From: Nocardioides halotolerans DSM 19273
GTDB taxonomy: Bacteria > Actinomycetota > Actinomycetes > Propionibacteriales > Nocardioidaceae
Reading direction: 5' to 3'
Length of the DNA stretch: 64,000 nucleotides
NCBI RefSeq assembly: GCF_000422805.1
Contig: NZ_KE383923.1
Location: 560,773 to 624,772 of the forward strand
The notes below the pieces were generated by a model that saw nothing but the letters and a program-made list of their open reading frames with translations, was not told the origin of the DNA and did not search any database. This document shows, piece by piece, positions 8,474 through 16,295 of the stretch (positions are counted from its first letter, which is position 1; each line of letters starts with the position of its first letter). Both the position numbers and the translations under genes were made by a program.

Positions 8474-10615
8474 TCAGGCGACCCGCTCGCGCTCCTCGAG
8501 CGCCTCGGTGAGCAGCGCGACCAGCGCCTCGAGCTGGATGTCGACCGAGGAGCCGACCTCCTCGTCGGAGCCGTCGAGCGCGCGGGCGGCGAGCCCGGCC
8601 TTGCTGTCGATCAGCTCGGCGATCTTGGTGTCGATCGTCTGCGAGGCGATGATCCGCCACGCGGTCACGGGCTCGGCCTGACCGATGCGGTGCACGCGGT
8701 CGATCGCCTGCGTCTGCTCGGCGTCGGTCCAGGAGAGCTCGGCGAGGACGACGTTGGACGAGATCTGGAGGTTGATGCCGACGCCGGCCGCCATCAGCGA
8801 GCAGACGATGATCTGCACGTCGGGGTCCTCCTGGAAGGACTTGATGGCCTGCTCGCGCGCCTTCGGCGTCTGGTCGCCGCGGATCTCGGAGTAGCGGATG
8901 CCGCGCTTGGCGAAGGTGTCGCCGGCGAGGTCCATGACGTCGACGTGCTTGGCGAAGAACACGACCTTGCCGACGTTGCGCGCCAGCTGCGCGGCGTAGT
9001 CGGCCGCGAGGCCGGCCTTGGCCTGGCCGATCCGGCGCAGCATTGTGAAGACGTTGTCGCCGTCCTTGGTGGTCGTCGTGGTGTCCTCGCGCTCCCAGGT
9101 GGCGACCCGGCGGACCAGCTCGTGGTCGATCCCGTCGACGACCGACGGCGTACGACGCGTGGCGATCGCCATGTCGTAGCGCTCCAGCAGCCGGCGGGCG
9201 AGCTCGCGCTCGGCCTCGCGGATGGAGCGGCCGATGTCGTCGTCGAGCTCGACGGGCAGGTCGGCGATCCGGCGGGCCGGGATGTCGGCCGCGACGTCGA
9301 CCTTGCGGCGGCGCACGATGCCCATCTCGACGACGCTGTTGCGGGCGGCGGGGTAGAAGCCCGGGTCGGCCGGGGTCAGCCCGGTCTCCTCGAGCTTGTC
9401 CATCAGCTTCGCCAGCGGCTTCTTGTCGTCGATCCAGCCGAGGTACTCCCAGATCGCGTGGAAGTCCTCGATGTCGTTGATCAGCGGCGTGCCGGTCAGC
9501 GCGAAGAGCAGGGGCCGGGCGGTGCGGGCCCGGATCCGCTCGGAGAGGTGCAGGACGTTCTGCGACCGCTGCGACTGCTTGTTCTTGATGAAGTGCGCCT
9601 CGTCGACCACCATCGTGCGGAAGCCGAACTCGCCGAGCCAGCCGACGTGGCGGTCGAGGATCTCGTAGTTGACGACCACGATGTCGGCGAAGCCGTTGAC
9701 GTCGTCGCCGTCGCCGTGGATGACGGTCACCGGGCGGTTGGGGGTCCAGATCGAGGCCTCGCGCGCCCAGTTGGTCTTCACGACGTTGGGCACGACGGCC
9801 AGCAGCGGGAAGGCGTCGGCCGCCTGCGCGGCGAGCAGCGCCTGTGCGGTCTTGCCGAGGCCGGGTTCGTCGGCGAGGAGGAACGTGCGGTGGCCGTCGG
9901 CGGCGGCCTGGATCAGCTGGGCCTGGTGGAGCATCAGCTCGAGGCCCGCGGGCAGCCGGATGTCGCGCGGCTCGGGCAGCGGCATGCAGGCCGCGCCGCC
10001 GCCGTACTCGAAGGAGCGGAACAGCGGTCCGAGGAGCTCCCACGTCGCCAGCCGGCGCGCCTTGGGACGGCGCTCGTCGGCGGCGGAGAAGTCGGGCGGG
10101 AGGAACGGGTTGGAGAGGCGGCGCTGGATGACCGACTGGGGGACCACGCGCCGGTCGACGACCGCGAGCAGCTCGCTCTCGTCGGCCTCGGGCTCGGGCT
10201 CCTCCTCGAGCTCCATGCCGGCGGAGGCGATCATCTCGCGGCGCAGCTCCTTGGCCGCGTCGGAGACGACGGCGTCCTCGGCGAGGAGGGCGAGCAGCGT
10301 GGTGTCGCTGGCGGCGGTCTTGGCGAGGATGGTGGCGACGCCGTCGAGCCGCTTGAGCTGGTCGGCCTTCTTCGACTCGGTGAGCTCGGTGTCGGCCTTG
10401 ATGCGGGCCCGCTCCTCGCGGACCAGCAGCGCCACGACCTGGAACTTGGTGCGGGCGGACGGCGAGACCGGCCCGCGCTGCGAGCGCGCCTCGACCTCAC
10501 GGACGGCGCGCGCGAGCACCGGGATGATGCCCTCGTTGTCACCGTGCCGGCGTCCGTTGCGCTGGCTGGCCTGGGTCCGGGTGTTCCCGGACTGGCGTTG
10601 GCCTCGTCTGGCCAA
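8474..10615 (-). CDS. SNF2/DEAD-like ATP-dependent helicase
   Basis: A protein of about 713 residues. An N-terminal basic, charged helical region of about 200 residues precedes a superfamily 2 SNF2 core: Q-like LMLHQAQLIQ, Walker A DEPGLGKT, motif II DEAH, motif III LTGTPL, and C-terminal motifs SLMAAGVGINL and DRVHRIGQ. The DRVHRIGQ motif is diagnostic of SNF2 translocases. It probably moves on duplex DNA to remodel protein-DNA complexes or act in repair; no partner nuclease or methylase is adjacent. The TTG at 10615 is chosen because AAAGGGAG lies six to seven bases upstream; the frame is open to 10663 without a better site. Confidence 0.85.
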   Translation of the reverse strand: MARRGQRQSGNTRTQASQRNGRRHGDNEGIIPVLARAVREVEARSQRGPVSPSARTKFQVVALLVREERARIKADTELTESKKADQLKRLDGVATILAKTAASDTTLLALLAEDAVVSDAAKELRREMIASAGMELEEEPEPEADESELLAVVDRRVVPQSVIQRRLSNPFLPPDFSAADERRPKARRLATWELLGPLFRSFEYGGGAACMPLPEPRDIRLPAGLELMLHQAQLIQAAADGHRTFLLADEPGLGKTAQALLAAQAADAFPLLAVVPNVVKTNWAREASIWTPNRPVTVIHGDGDDVNGFADIVVVNYEILDRHVGWLGEFGFRTMVVDEAHFIKNKQSQRSQNVLHLSERIRARTARPLLFALTGTPLINDIEDFHAIWEYLGWIDDKKPLAKLMDKLEETGLTPADPGFYPAARNSVVEMGIVRRRKVDVAADIPARRIADLPVELDDDIGRSIREAERELARRLLERYDMAIATRRTPSVVDGIDHELVRRVATWEREDTTTTTKDGDNVFTMLRRIGQAKAGLAADYAAQLARNVGKVVFFAKHVDVMDLAGDTFAKRGIRYSEIRGDQTPKAREQAIKSFQEDPDVQIIVCSLMAAGVGINLQISSNVVLAELSWTDAEQTQAIDRVHRIGQAEPVTAWRIIASQTIDTKIAELIDSKAGLAARALDGSDEEVGSSVDIQLEALVALLTEALEERERVA

Positions 10616-10900
10616 GGTCTCCCTTTCGAACGCCGCCCCGCGCGGGACGGCACTGCCTGGCACCGCACCTGGCCCGGGCCGACTGGCCTGGACGGAGGAG
10701 GCGGGCTTTCGCCATGTGGAGGGACCTGGCTCGGCCCCCCGAGCGATGCGGCACCTGATCGGCGCCTCACCAGCCGTGCGACGGCCGGTGTTCTGCGCGC
10801 CAATATACCTCTCCGCGCCACGACGCGCGCGTCGGTGGAGCAGACCCGGCCGCCGGCGTCCGCGCCGGAGCGGTCCCGCACGCGGCTAGCCTCGTCCGGG
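10616..10900. other. intergenic region between the helicase and MarR genes
   Basis: 285 bases shared by divergent genes. It holds the AAAGGGAG ribosome site of the helicase (complement, about 10619-10626), an AT-rich spot at 10801-10808 that reads TATATT on the minus strand and could be a -10 for the helicase although no convincing -35 accompanies it, and TAGCCT at 10887-10892, a likely -10 for the marR-type gene eight bases before its ATG. No hairpin or small gene could be supported. Confidence 0.35.
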
Positions 10901-11353
10901 ATGGACGACGACCGGGTGCTGCGCCAGCTCGGCGACGAGCTGATGCGCCTGACGCGCAGGCGCTCGCAGGACTACCCCGGCTCCGAGCTGGACGCGTCGG
11001 CGTTCCGGCTCCTCTGGCTGCTCACCGAGGGGCCGCCGCGCACGCTGCGCGAGCTGGCCGACGAGCTCCAGCTCGACCAGTCGACGGTCAACCGGCAGGT
11101 CAACGCGGCGATCAAGCACGGCCTCGTGGAGCGCTACGCCGTGCCGGACAGCTCGAGCCGGCTGCTGCGGCCGACCGATGCGGGCCGGGCGGCGTACGTC
11201 CACGACGGGGCCCTGCGTGCCGAGGTCTACCAGGGCGTGCTCGACGAGCTCGGCCCCGATCGCGCCGAGGCGCTGGTCGCCGAGCTGCGCGAGCTCAACG
11301 ACGGGCTGGACCGGGCACACTCGCGGCTGCGAGTGGAGCCGCCTCCGGGGTGA
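10901..11353 (+). CDS. MarR family transcriptional regulator
   Basis: A 150-residue winged-helix regulator. The recognition region LRELADELQLDQSTVNRQVN is a typical MarR helix-turn-helix, followed by the wing YAVPDSSSRLLRPTDAG, and flanked by long helices for dimerisation. It converges on the MFS exporter with a 59-base overlap of coding ends, a common pairing for MarR regulators and the efflux pumps they control. It is therefore a candidate binder of the palindromes at 12789-12803 and 12872-12891, but no direct evidence exists in the sequence. The ATG at 10901 is eight bases after TAGCCT. Confidence 0.85.
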   Translation: MDDDRVLRQLGDELMRLTRRRSQDYPGSELDASAFRLLWLLTEGPPRTLRELADELQLDQSTVNRQVNAAIKHGLVERYAVPDSSSRLLRPTDAGRAAYVHDGALRAEVYQGVLDELGPDRAEALVAELRELNDGLDRAHSRLRVEPPPG

Positions 11354-12770
11354 GCGCGTCGGCCGACCGCCCGGGGACGAAGGCCGCGATCGCGACCCCC
11401 AGGAAGGCCGCCGCTGCGCCGAGGGCGAAGCACCACTCGAAGGCGTTCTCGCTCGGGAACGGGAAGCCTCCGACCGTCGTGGTGGACGTGGTGAGCACGG
11501 TGGCCATCACCGCCGCGGCCAGGGTCGTGCCGACCGAGCGCATCAGGGCGTTGACCCCCACTGCGCTCGCCGCCTCGTTGACGGGGACCGCATCGAGGAT
11601 GAGCGTCGGCATGGCGGCGTACCCGATGCCGACGCCCGCGGAGGCGACGATGCAGGCGAGCATGACCTGCCACGGGGCGGACATGAGGAAGAAGCCGACC
11701 AGGTAGCCGCCGCCGAGCACGGTCGCCCCGATCATCAGCGTGCGCTTGGCCCCCAACCGCTGCATCAGGCGGGCCGAGACCGGCGCGAAGAGCAGCATCA
11801 TCAGCCCGGACGGCGCCATCCAGAGCCCCGCCTCGAGGATCGACTGGCCGAGGCCGTAGCCGGTGACCTGCGGGATCTGGAGCAGCTGCGGCCCGACGAT
11901 GGCCTGCGCCATCATCCCGAAGCCGATCGCGATCGCGGCGACGTTGGTCATCAGCACGGGCAGGCGCGCGGTGGTGCGCAGGTCGACGAGCGGCTCGGTG
12001 GTGCGGACCTGGTAGAGGCCCCAGACGAGGAGGACCACGAGGCCGACCGCCATGGCGCCGAGCGTGCGCGCGTCGGTCCAGCCCCAGGTGCTGGCCTTCG
12101 TGACCCCGACGAGGAAGGTCACGAGACCGATGGCCAGGCCGATCGCGCCACCGACGTCGAACCGACCCGGTGCGGCGTCCTGGACGTGCGGCACGAGGAA
12201 CCACGTCGCGGCGAGCACCGCGCCCGCGAGCGCGGCCGAGACCCAGAAGAGGGCGTGCCAGCTCCAGCTCTGCGCGACGAACGCCGAGAGCGGCAGGCCG
12301 ATCGCGCCGCCGACGCCGAGCGTCGCGCTCATGGCGGCGATGGCGGTGCCGGTCAGGTGCGGCGGCGTGATCTCGCGCATGAGCGAGATGCCGACCGGGA
12401 TGAATCCCATGGCGAGGCCCTGCATGGCTCGGCCGACGAGCATCGGCGCCAGCGACCCGGAGAGCGCGCAGATGACCGACGCCACCAGCAGCAGGACCGT
12501 GCTCGCGGCGATCACCCGCTGCTTGCCGTAGAGGTCGGCCAGCCGGCCCGCCGTCGGCATCGCGACGCCACCGGCGAGCAGCGTGATCGTGATGACCCAC
12601 GCGGCGTTCGCGCCGGAGGTGTGCAGGAGCTGGGGCAGCTCGGTCTGGATCGGGATCAGGAGCGTCTGCGTGAGCGACGCGGTCAGCCCGCCGAAGCACA
12701 GCACGACCACCGGCAGCATCGGGTGCTCGCGCAGCAGTCGGGTCGGGACCACGCTCGTCTCGTCGGACAC
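11295..12770 (-). CDS. MFS transporter, DHA2 (EmrB/QacA-like) drug:H+ antiporter family
   Basis: A protein of about 491 residues with roughly 14 hydrophobic helices. The loop 2-3 signature GRLADLYGKQRV and the AWVITITLLAGGVAMPTAG helix match DHA2 exporters of drugs or lipophilic compounds. The GTG at 12770 is selected because -10 TACCCT (12777-12782) lies exactly six bases upstream, indicating a leaderless mRNA; an ATG at 12785 is possible. A GTTGC-5-GCAAC palindrome lies just upstream of that -10. Its 3' end overlaps the convergent MarR gene by 59 bases; it diverges from the SRPBCC gene. Confidence 0.88.
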   Translation of the reverse strand: MSDETSVVPTRLLREHPMLPVVVLCFGGLTASLTQTLLIPIQTELPQLLHTSGANAAWVITITLLAGGVAMPTAGRLADLYGKQRVIAASTVLLLVASVICALSGSLAPMLVGRAMQGLAMGFIPVGISLMREITPPHLTGTAIAAMSATLGVGGAIGLPLSAFVAQSWSWHALFWVSAALAGAVLAATWFLVPHVQDAAPGRFDVGGAIGLAIGLVTFLVGVTKASTWGWTDARTLGAMAVGLVVLLVWGLYQVRTTEPLVDLRTTARLPVLMTNVAAIAIGFGMMAQAIVGPQLLQIPQVTGYGLGQSILEAGLWMAPSGLMMLLFAPVSARLMQRLGAKRTLMIGATVLGGGYLVGFFLMSAPWQVMLACIVASAGVGIGYAAMPTLILDAVPVNEAASAVGVNALMRSVGTTLAAAVMATVLTTSTTTVGGFPFPSENAFEWCFALGAAAAFLGVAIAAFVPGRSADALTPEAAPLAAASVPGPARR

Positions 12771-12788
12771 GTGTGCAGGGTACATGTG

Positions 12789-12803
12789 GTTGCCGCATGC
12801 AAC
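12789..12803. promoter_or_regulatory. palindromic operator candidate in the MFS promoter
   Basis: GTTGC and GCAAC arms separated by CGCAT form a perfect 5-bp inverted repeat. It sits six bases upstream of the exporter's -10 TACCCT (minus strand), in the core promoter spacer. The same GCAAC/GTTGC arms recur at 12872-12891 in the divergent SRPBCC promoter, suggesting one repressor for both. Confidence 0.55.
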
Positions 12804-12840
12804 TACTCGGCGGCGCATCCATGGACCTGCATCTCAGCGG

Positions 12841-12869
12841 TTGCACTTCGCTGCCGGCCGACCTAGAGT
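12841..12869 (+). promoter_or_regulatory. sigma70-type promoter of the SRPBCC gene
   Basis: TTGCAC (12841-12846) and TAGAGT (12864-12869) are separated by exactly 17 bases, the best -35/-10 pair in the window. Transcription would begin near 12876, inside the downstream palindrome. Confidence 0.65.
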
Positions 12870-12871
12870 TC

Positions 12872-12891
12872 ATGCAACCAATTAGTTGCAT
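12872..12891. promoter_or_regulatory. operator: ATGCAAC-6-GTTGCAT palindrome over the start site
   Basis: Perfect 7-bp arms ATGCAAC and GTTGCAT around a CAATTA spacer lie directly after the -10 TAGAGT and cover the predicted start of transcription, a position expected for repression. Size and symmetry suit a MarR- or TetR-type dimer. The MarR gene at 10901 is the nearest candidate. Confidence 0.65.
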
Positions 12892-12907
12892 ATCTGGAGG
12901 AGCACCC

Positions 12908-13390
12908 ATGACCGACGACCTGACCTTCACCTTCACCGTCGACCAGAGCCCGGCCCAGGCCTTCGCGGCGATCTGCGACGTCCGCGCCTGGTGGTCCGGT
13001 GACATCCAGGGACCGACCGACACCCTCGGGGCGGAGTGGAGCTACCGCGTGCCGGACATCCACTTCAGCGCCTTCCGCATCACCGAGCTGGTCCCCGACC
13101 GCTCGGTGGCGTGGCTGGTCACCGACAGCTGGCTGTCGTTCACCGAGGACGAGCGGGAGTGGACCGGCACCACCGTGCGCTTCGAGGTCGAGGCCACCAG
13201 TAGCGGCACCGAGGTGCGGTTCCGGCACGAGGGCCTGGTGCCCCAGCACGAGTGCTTCGGCGTGTGCCGCGTCGCGTGGGCCGAGTACGTCCTGGGCTCG
13301 CTGAAGGACCTCGTCGAGTCCGGCGCCGGCCGCCCCGACTCCTTCGGCGAGGGCAAGCTCGACGAGGCCAAGGCGCGCGCCGCGCTCTGA
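12908..13390 (+). CDS. SRPBCC (START/AHSA1-like) domain protein
   Basis: A 160-residue protein of the Bet v1/SRPBCC hydrophobic-pocket fold: the N-terminal FTVDQSPAQAFAAICDVRAWWSG is the classic beta1-alpha1 start seen in AHSA1-like proteins, and a long C-terminal helix GSLKDLVESG closes the pocket. It presumably binds a small hydrophobic ligand; no catalytic residues can be named. The ATG at 12908 follows an excellent GGAGGA ribosome site. It shares a promoter region and palindromic operator elements with the divergent MFS exporter, so both may answer to the same compound. Confidence 0.8.
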   Translation: MTDDLTFTFTVDQSPAQAFAAICDVRAWWSGDIQGPTDTLGAEWSYRVPDIHFSAFRITELVPDRSVAWLVTDSWLSFTEDEREWTGTTVRFEVEATSSGTEVRFRHEGLVPQHECFGVCRVAWAEYVLGSLKDLVESGAGRPDSFGEGKLDEAKARAAL

Positions 13391-13451
13391 GGCGACCGGG
13401 CCTGCGGCACGGCTCCCGGATGCGGCCCGGCCACGCCCCTACCCTCGGGGC

Positions 13452-13793
13452 GTGGCCTCCCGCACCCGCGCCGCGACGTACGCCCGGAGGCGCAAGCGCC
13501 GGATGGCGCGCGTCGAGCACGACCTCACCGACGAGCAGTGGTTCGCGCTGCTCGAGGCGTGGGGCGGCTGCGCCTACTGCGGTGGCGACGGCGCGGCGCT
13601 CCAGAAGGACTGCATGCTGCCGATCTCGCGGGGCGGCCGCTACACGGTGGCGAACGTCGTCCCGGCCTGCGGCTCGTGCAACGCGAGCAAGTGCAACACC
13701 GAGGTCACCACCTGGCTGCGGCGCAAGAAGCGCGACGACGGCGCCTTCCTGCTGCGCCAGGCCGAGATCGCGCGCTCGCTCGCGGTGGGCTGA
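13452..13793 (+). CDS. HNH nuclease-like protein with altered catalytic motif
   Basis: A 113-residue basic protein. Two Cys pairs (CAYC and CGSC) form a zinc knuckle as in Cys4-type HNH proteins, with SRGGRYTVANVVPACGSCN matching the second half of the HNH motif including its Asn. However, the first position, normally the catalytic His in a D-H-x-x-P pattern, reads KDCMLPISRGG, with Cys in place of His. It may be a nuclease with changed chemistry or a DNA-binding relative. The GTG at 13452 lies six bases after TACCCT (13440-13445), so the transcript is likely leaderless. Confidence 0.75.
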   Translation: MASRTRAATYARRRKRRMARVEHDLTDEQWFALLEAWGGCAYCGGDGAALQKDCMLPISRGGRYTVANVVPACGSCNASKCNTEVTTWLRRKKRDDGAFLLRQAEIARSLAVG

Positions 13794-13807
13794 CCCGGCG
13801 GGGCAGG

Positions 13808-14656
13808 TCAGCGACCGGTCAGCGAAGCGACGGCCGCGGGGAGCGCGACGTCGAGGGGCTCCGCCCCCTGCTGCCTGATGGCCTCGTGGCCGACGGGTGC
13901 GGTGACCGCGACCCGCGTCTCGGCGGCGACGCGGGCGATGGCGTCGGCGTGCGCGTGGAAGATCTCGGCGTCGTAGGTGGCCAGGACGACCACCGAGGGC
14001 TGGAGCACGTCGACGGTGGACTGGAGGCTGTCGAGCGGCGTGTCCGCGCCGAGGAAGGTGACCTGCCAACCCCGTCGCGTGAGCAGCAGACCGAGCATGA
14101 TCAGGCCGAGGTCGTGGGCCTCTCCCGGCAGGCAGGCCACCACCGCCGTGGGCGACCCCCCGGCCCCCCAGTCCTGGGCCAGACCCAGCAGCCGGCCCCG
14201 CACCAGGTTGGCGGCGAAGTGCTCCTGCGCCACCGTCACGCTGCCGGCGGCCCACCGCGCGCCGAGGTCGCGCAGGTACGGGATGAGGACCTCGGTGACT
14301 GCGAACTCCACGGACACCGCGGCGAAGATCCGGTCCAGGGCGACCTGCGCCGCCCGCGCGTCGAAGCGGTCGAGCGACTCCTGGAGCTGCGCGGCCAGCG
14401 ACGCGACCACCGGACGCTCGGTGTCCGGCGCCACCCCCTCGACGGCCGCCCGGGCGGCCTCCGCGGCCGACAACCCGTCGGCGATGAGGGCGGTGGTCCG
14501 GCGTACCCGCGCCTCGTCGGCACTGGAGTAGAGCCGGTACCCGCCCGACGAGCGAGTGGGCCGCAGCAGGCCGTAGCGCTGCTCCCACGCGCGCAGCAGC
14601 TCAGGAGTCACGCCGGTGCGCCGCGAGAGCTCACCTATCCGCATCGCCGGTTCCAC
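13808..14656 (-). CDS. MerR-family regulator with cobalamin-binding domain, CarH/LitR-like photoreceptor
   Basis: A 282-residue regulator. Residues about 5-70 form a MerR winged helix (MRIGELSRRTGVTPELLRAW); residues 80-160 a four-helix cap; residues 168-282 a B12-binding Rossmann domain. The light-sensing signature W-x9-E-H is present as W135, E145, H146, and GEAHDLG supplies the base-off cobalamin ligand His181. Established members use adenosylcobalamin to bind DNA as tetramers in the dark and fall apart in light. The GTG at 14656 lies eight bases after TAGAGT; ATG 14644 is an alternative. Tandem 11-bp repeats at 14667-14710 overlap this promoter, implying autoregulation. No carotenoid genes are nearby. 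Confidence 0.85.
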   Translation of the reverse strand: MEPAMRIGELSRRTGVTPELLRAWEQRYGLLRPTRSSGGYRLYSSADEARVRRTTALIADGLSAAEAARAAVEGVAPDTERPVVASLAAQLQESLDRFDARAAQVALDRIFAAVSVEFAVTEVLIPYLRDLGARWAAGSVTVAQEHFAANLVRGRLLGLAQDWGAGGSPTAVVACLPGEAHDLGLIMLGLLLTRRGWQVTFLGADTPLDSLQSTVDVLQPSVVVLATYDAEIFHAHADAIARVAAETRVAVTAPVGHEAIRQQGAEPLDVALPAAVASLTGR

Positions 14657-14666
14657 GAGCGATCAC

Positions 14667-14710
14667 TCTACACTCCCTCGACAGTGATTCGACAAACATT
14701 TGACATCGAG
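14667..14710. promoter_or_regulatory. tandem 11-bp direct repeats, candidate CarH-type operator
   Basis: Four head-to-tail 11-mers: TCTACACTCCC, TCGACAGTGAT, TCGACAAACAT and TTGACATCGAG. The core TYGACA is exact in the last three. The array covers the carH-like -10 and spacer (minus strand) and contains a TTGACA for the divergent DUF378 gene. Head-to-tail 11-bp repeats are, as I recall, how CarH-family tetramers contact DNA. Confidence 0.7.
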
Positions 14711-14766
14711 CGCGAACCGAGGCACGCTTACCTGGACAAACCTTCTACACGACTGGAGACACCCCC

Positions 14767-15012
14767 ATGAAGAAGCTGGACATCCTCGCCGCTGTGCTCG
14801 CCATCGTCGGCGCCCTGAACTGGGGCCTGGTCGCCCTCGCGGAGTTCGACCTCGTGGCCACGATCTTCGGCCTCGAGTTCGGCGAGACCAACGCCGCGAC
14901 CCGCGTGGTCTACGGCCTGGTCGGACTGTCGGGACTGTGGCTGGCCACCCGCCTGCCCGCGCTGACCGGCCGCACCAGCCACACCGAGGAGCGTCACTCG
15001 GTCCACGCGTGA
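14767..15012 (+). CDS. DUF378 family small membrane protein
   Basis: An 81-residue protein with two hydrophobic helices. The N-terminus KKLDILAAVLAIVGALNWGL is the DUF378 hallmark, including the conserved NWGL. The function is unknown. It has a good GGAGA ribosome site before the ATG and a perfect TTGACA -35 at 14700-14705, although no strong -10 follows at ideal distance. The promoter overlaps the tandem repeats proposed as CarH operator, so light- or B12-responsive control is possible. A strong terminator hairpin lies at 15089-15133. Confidence 0.85.
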   Translation: MKKLDILAAVLAIVGALNWGLVALAEFDLVATIFGLEFGETNAATRVVYGLVGLSGLWLATRLPALTGRTSHTEERHSVHA

Positions 15013-15088
15013 CGCACCTGGTCACCTCCGGCCTCACCCGAGCGATGGTGGGGGCCGGCAGCCAGGCGCACGCAGCGTCTGAGGCACC

Positions 15089-15133
15089 AGCACGAGGCGG
15101 TCTCCGGGTTCGGCCCGGAGACCGCCTCGTGCT
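15089..15133. terminator. bidirectional terminator hairpin
   Basis: A perfect 20-bp stem with a TTCGG loop (left arm 15089-15108, right arm 15114-15133). It lies between the convergent DUF378 and ychF genes and can serve both strands. There is no T tract, as is common in high-GC actinobacteria. Confidence 0.85.
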
Positions 15134-15207
15134 CTGTGCCGGGCCCCACTCAGCCGACGCCCCGGCTCATCGCACCTGGGGCGGACACCGTCGCCGTCGC
15201 GACGGGC

Positions 15208-16284
15208 TCAGACGTTGAAGCGGAACTCCACGACGTCGCCGTCCTGCATGACGTAGTCCTTGCCCTCCATGCGGACCTTGCCCAGCTCCTTGGCCTTGAG
15301 CATCGAGCCGGCGGCCATCAGGTCGTCGTAGGACACGATCTCGGCCTTGATGAACCCGCGCTGGAAGTCGGTGTGGATGACGCCCGCGGCCTCGGGGGCG
15401 GTGGCGCCCTTGCGGACCGTCCAGGCGCGGGCTTCCTTGGGGCCGGCGGTGAGGTAGGTCTGCAGGCCGAGGGTGTCGAAGCCGACGCGCGCGAGCACGT
15501 CGAGGCCCGGCTCGTCGACGCCCATCTCGGCGAGCATCGCGCGAGCCTCGTCGTCGTCGCCGAGCTCGACCAGCTCGGACTCGAACTTGGCGTCGAGGAA
15601 GATCGCCTCGGACGGCGCGACGAGGGCCTGCATCCTCGCCTTGAGGGCCTCGTCGGCGAGCTCGTCGGCGTCGCAGTTGAAGACGTAGATGTAGGGCTTC
15701 GCGGTGAGCAGCGACAGCTCGCGCAGCAGGGTGCGGTCGATGTCGGTCGCGATCACGGGCGTGCCGCCCTCGAGCGCGGCCTGCGCCGCCTTGGCCGCCT
15801 CGACCGCGGGCAGCAGCTCCTTCTTGCCCTTGGCCTCCTTCTCCAGCCGCGGGATCGCCTTCTCCAGCGTCTGCAGGTCGGCGAGCGCGAGCTCGGTCTG
15901 GATCGTCGAGATGTCGTTGGCGGGGTTGACCTCGCCGTCGACGTGGGTGACGTCCTCGTCACGGAAGACCCGGGTGACCTGGCAGATCGCCGCCGACTCC
16001 CGGATGTGGGAGAGGAACTTGTTGCCGAGCCCCTCCCCCTCCGAGGCGCCGCGCACGATGCCGGCGATGTCCACGAACTCCACGGTCGCCGGCACCAGCC
16101 GCTCGGACCCGAACAGCTCCGCGAGGCGCGGCAGCCGCTCGTCGGGGACGCCGACGACGCCGACGTTCGGCTCGATCGTGGCGAAGGGGTAGTTCGCCGC
16201 GAGCACGTCGTTCTTGGTCAGTGCGTTGAAGAGCGTCGACTTCCCGGCGTTGGGGAGTCCGACGATGCCGATCGTGAGAGCCAC
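15208..16284 (-). CDS. ychF: redox-regulated ATPase YchF (Obg-family P-loop NTPase)
   Basis: A 358-residue TRAFAC-class P-loop protein that hydrolyses ATP and associates with ribosomes. Seen motifs: G1 GLPNAGKSTLFNALT, G3 DIAGIVRGASEGEGLGN, the ATP-selective G4 replacement NCDADE where GTPases have NKxD, and a C-terminal TGS-like domain ending GDVVEFRFNV. Length matches YchF/OLA1. The GTG at 16284 lies eight bases downstream of a TAGGGT -10. It is convergent with DUF378 across a strong hairpin. Confidence 0.95.
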   Translation of the reverse strand: MALTIGIVGLPNAGKSTLFNALTKNDVLAANYPFATIEPNVGVVGVPDERLPRLAELFGSERLVPATVEFVDIAGIVRGASEGEGLGNKFLSHIRESAAICQVTRVFRDEDVTHVDGEVNPANDISTIQTELALADLQTLEKAIPRLEKEAKGKKELLPAVEAAKAAQAALEGGTPVIATDIDRTLLRELSLLTAKPYIYVFNCDADELADEALKARMQALVAPSEAIFLDAKFESELVELGDDDEARAMLAEMGVDEPGLDVLARVGFDTLGLQTYLTAGPKEARAWTVRKGATAPEAAGVIHTDFQRGFIKAEIVSYDDLMAAGSMLKAKELGKVRMEGKDYVMQDGDVVEFRFNV

Positions 16285-16295
16285 GACCGACCACC

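Noticed and set aside
8342..10900. Long open frame on the + strand opposite the helicase
   Set aside because: High-GC antisense shadow of the SNF2 gene: low-complexity Arg/Gly/Val composition, no domains, no plausible start. Only its 3' end (10901-11353) is real, as the MarR gene.
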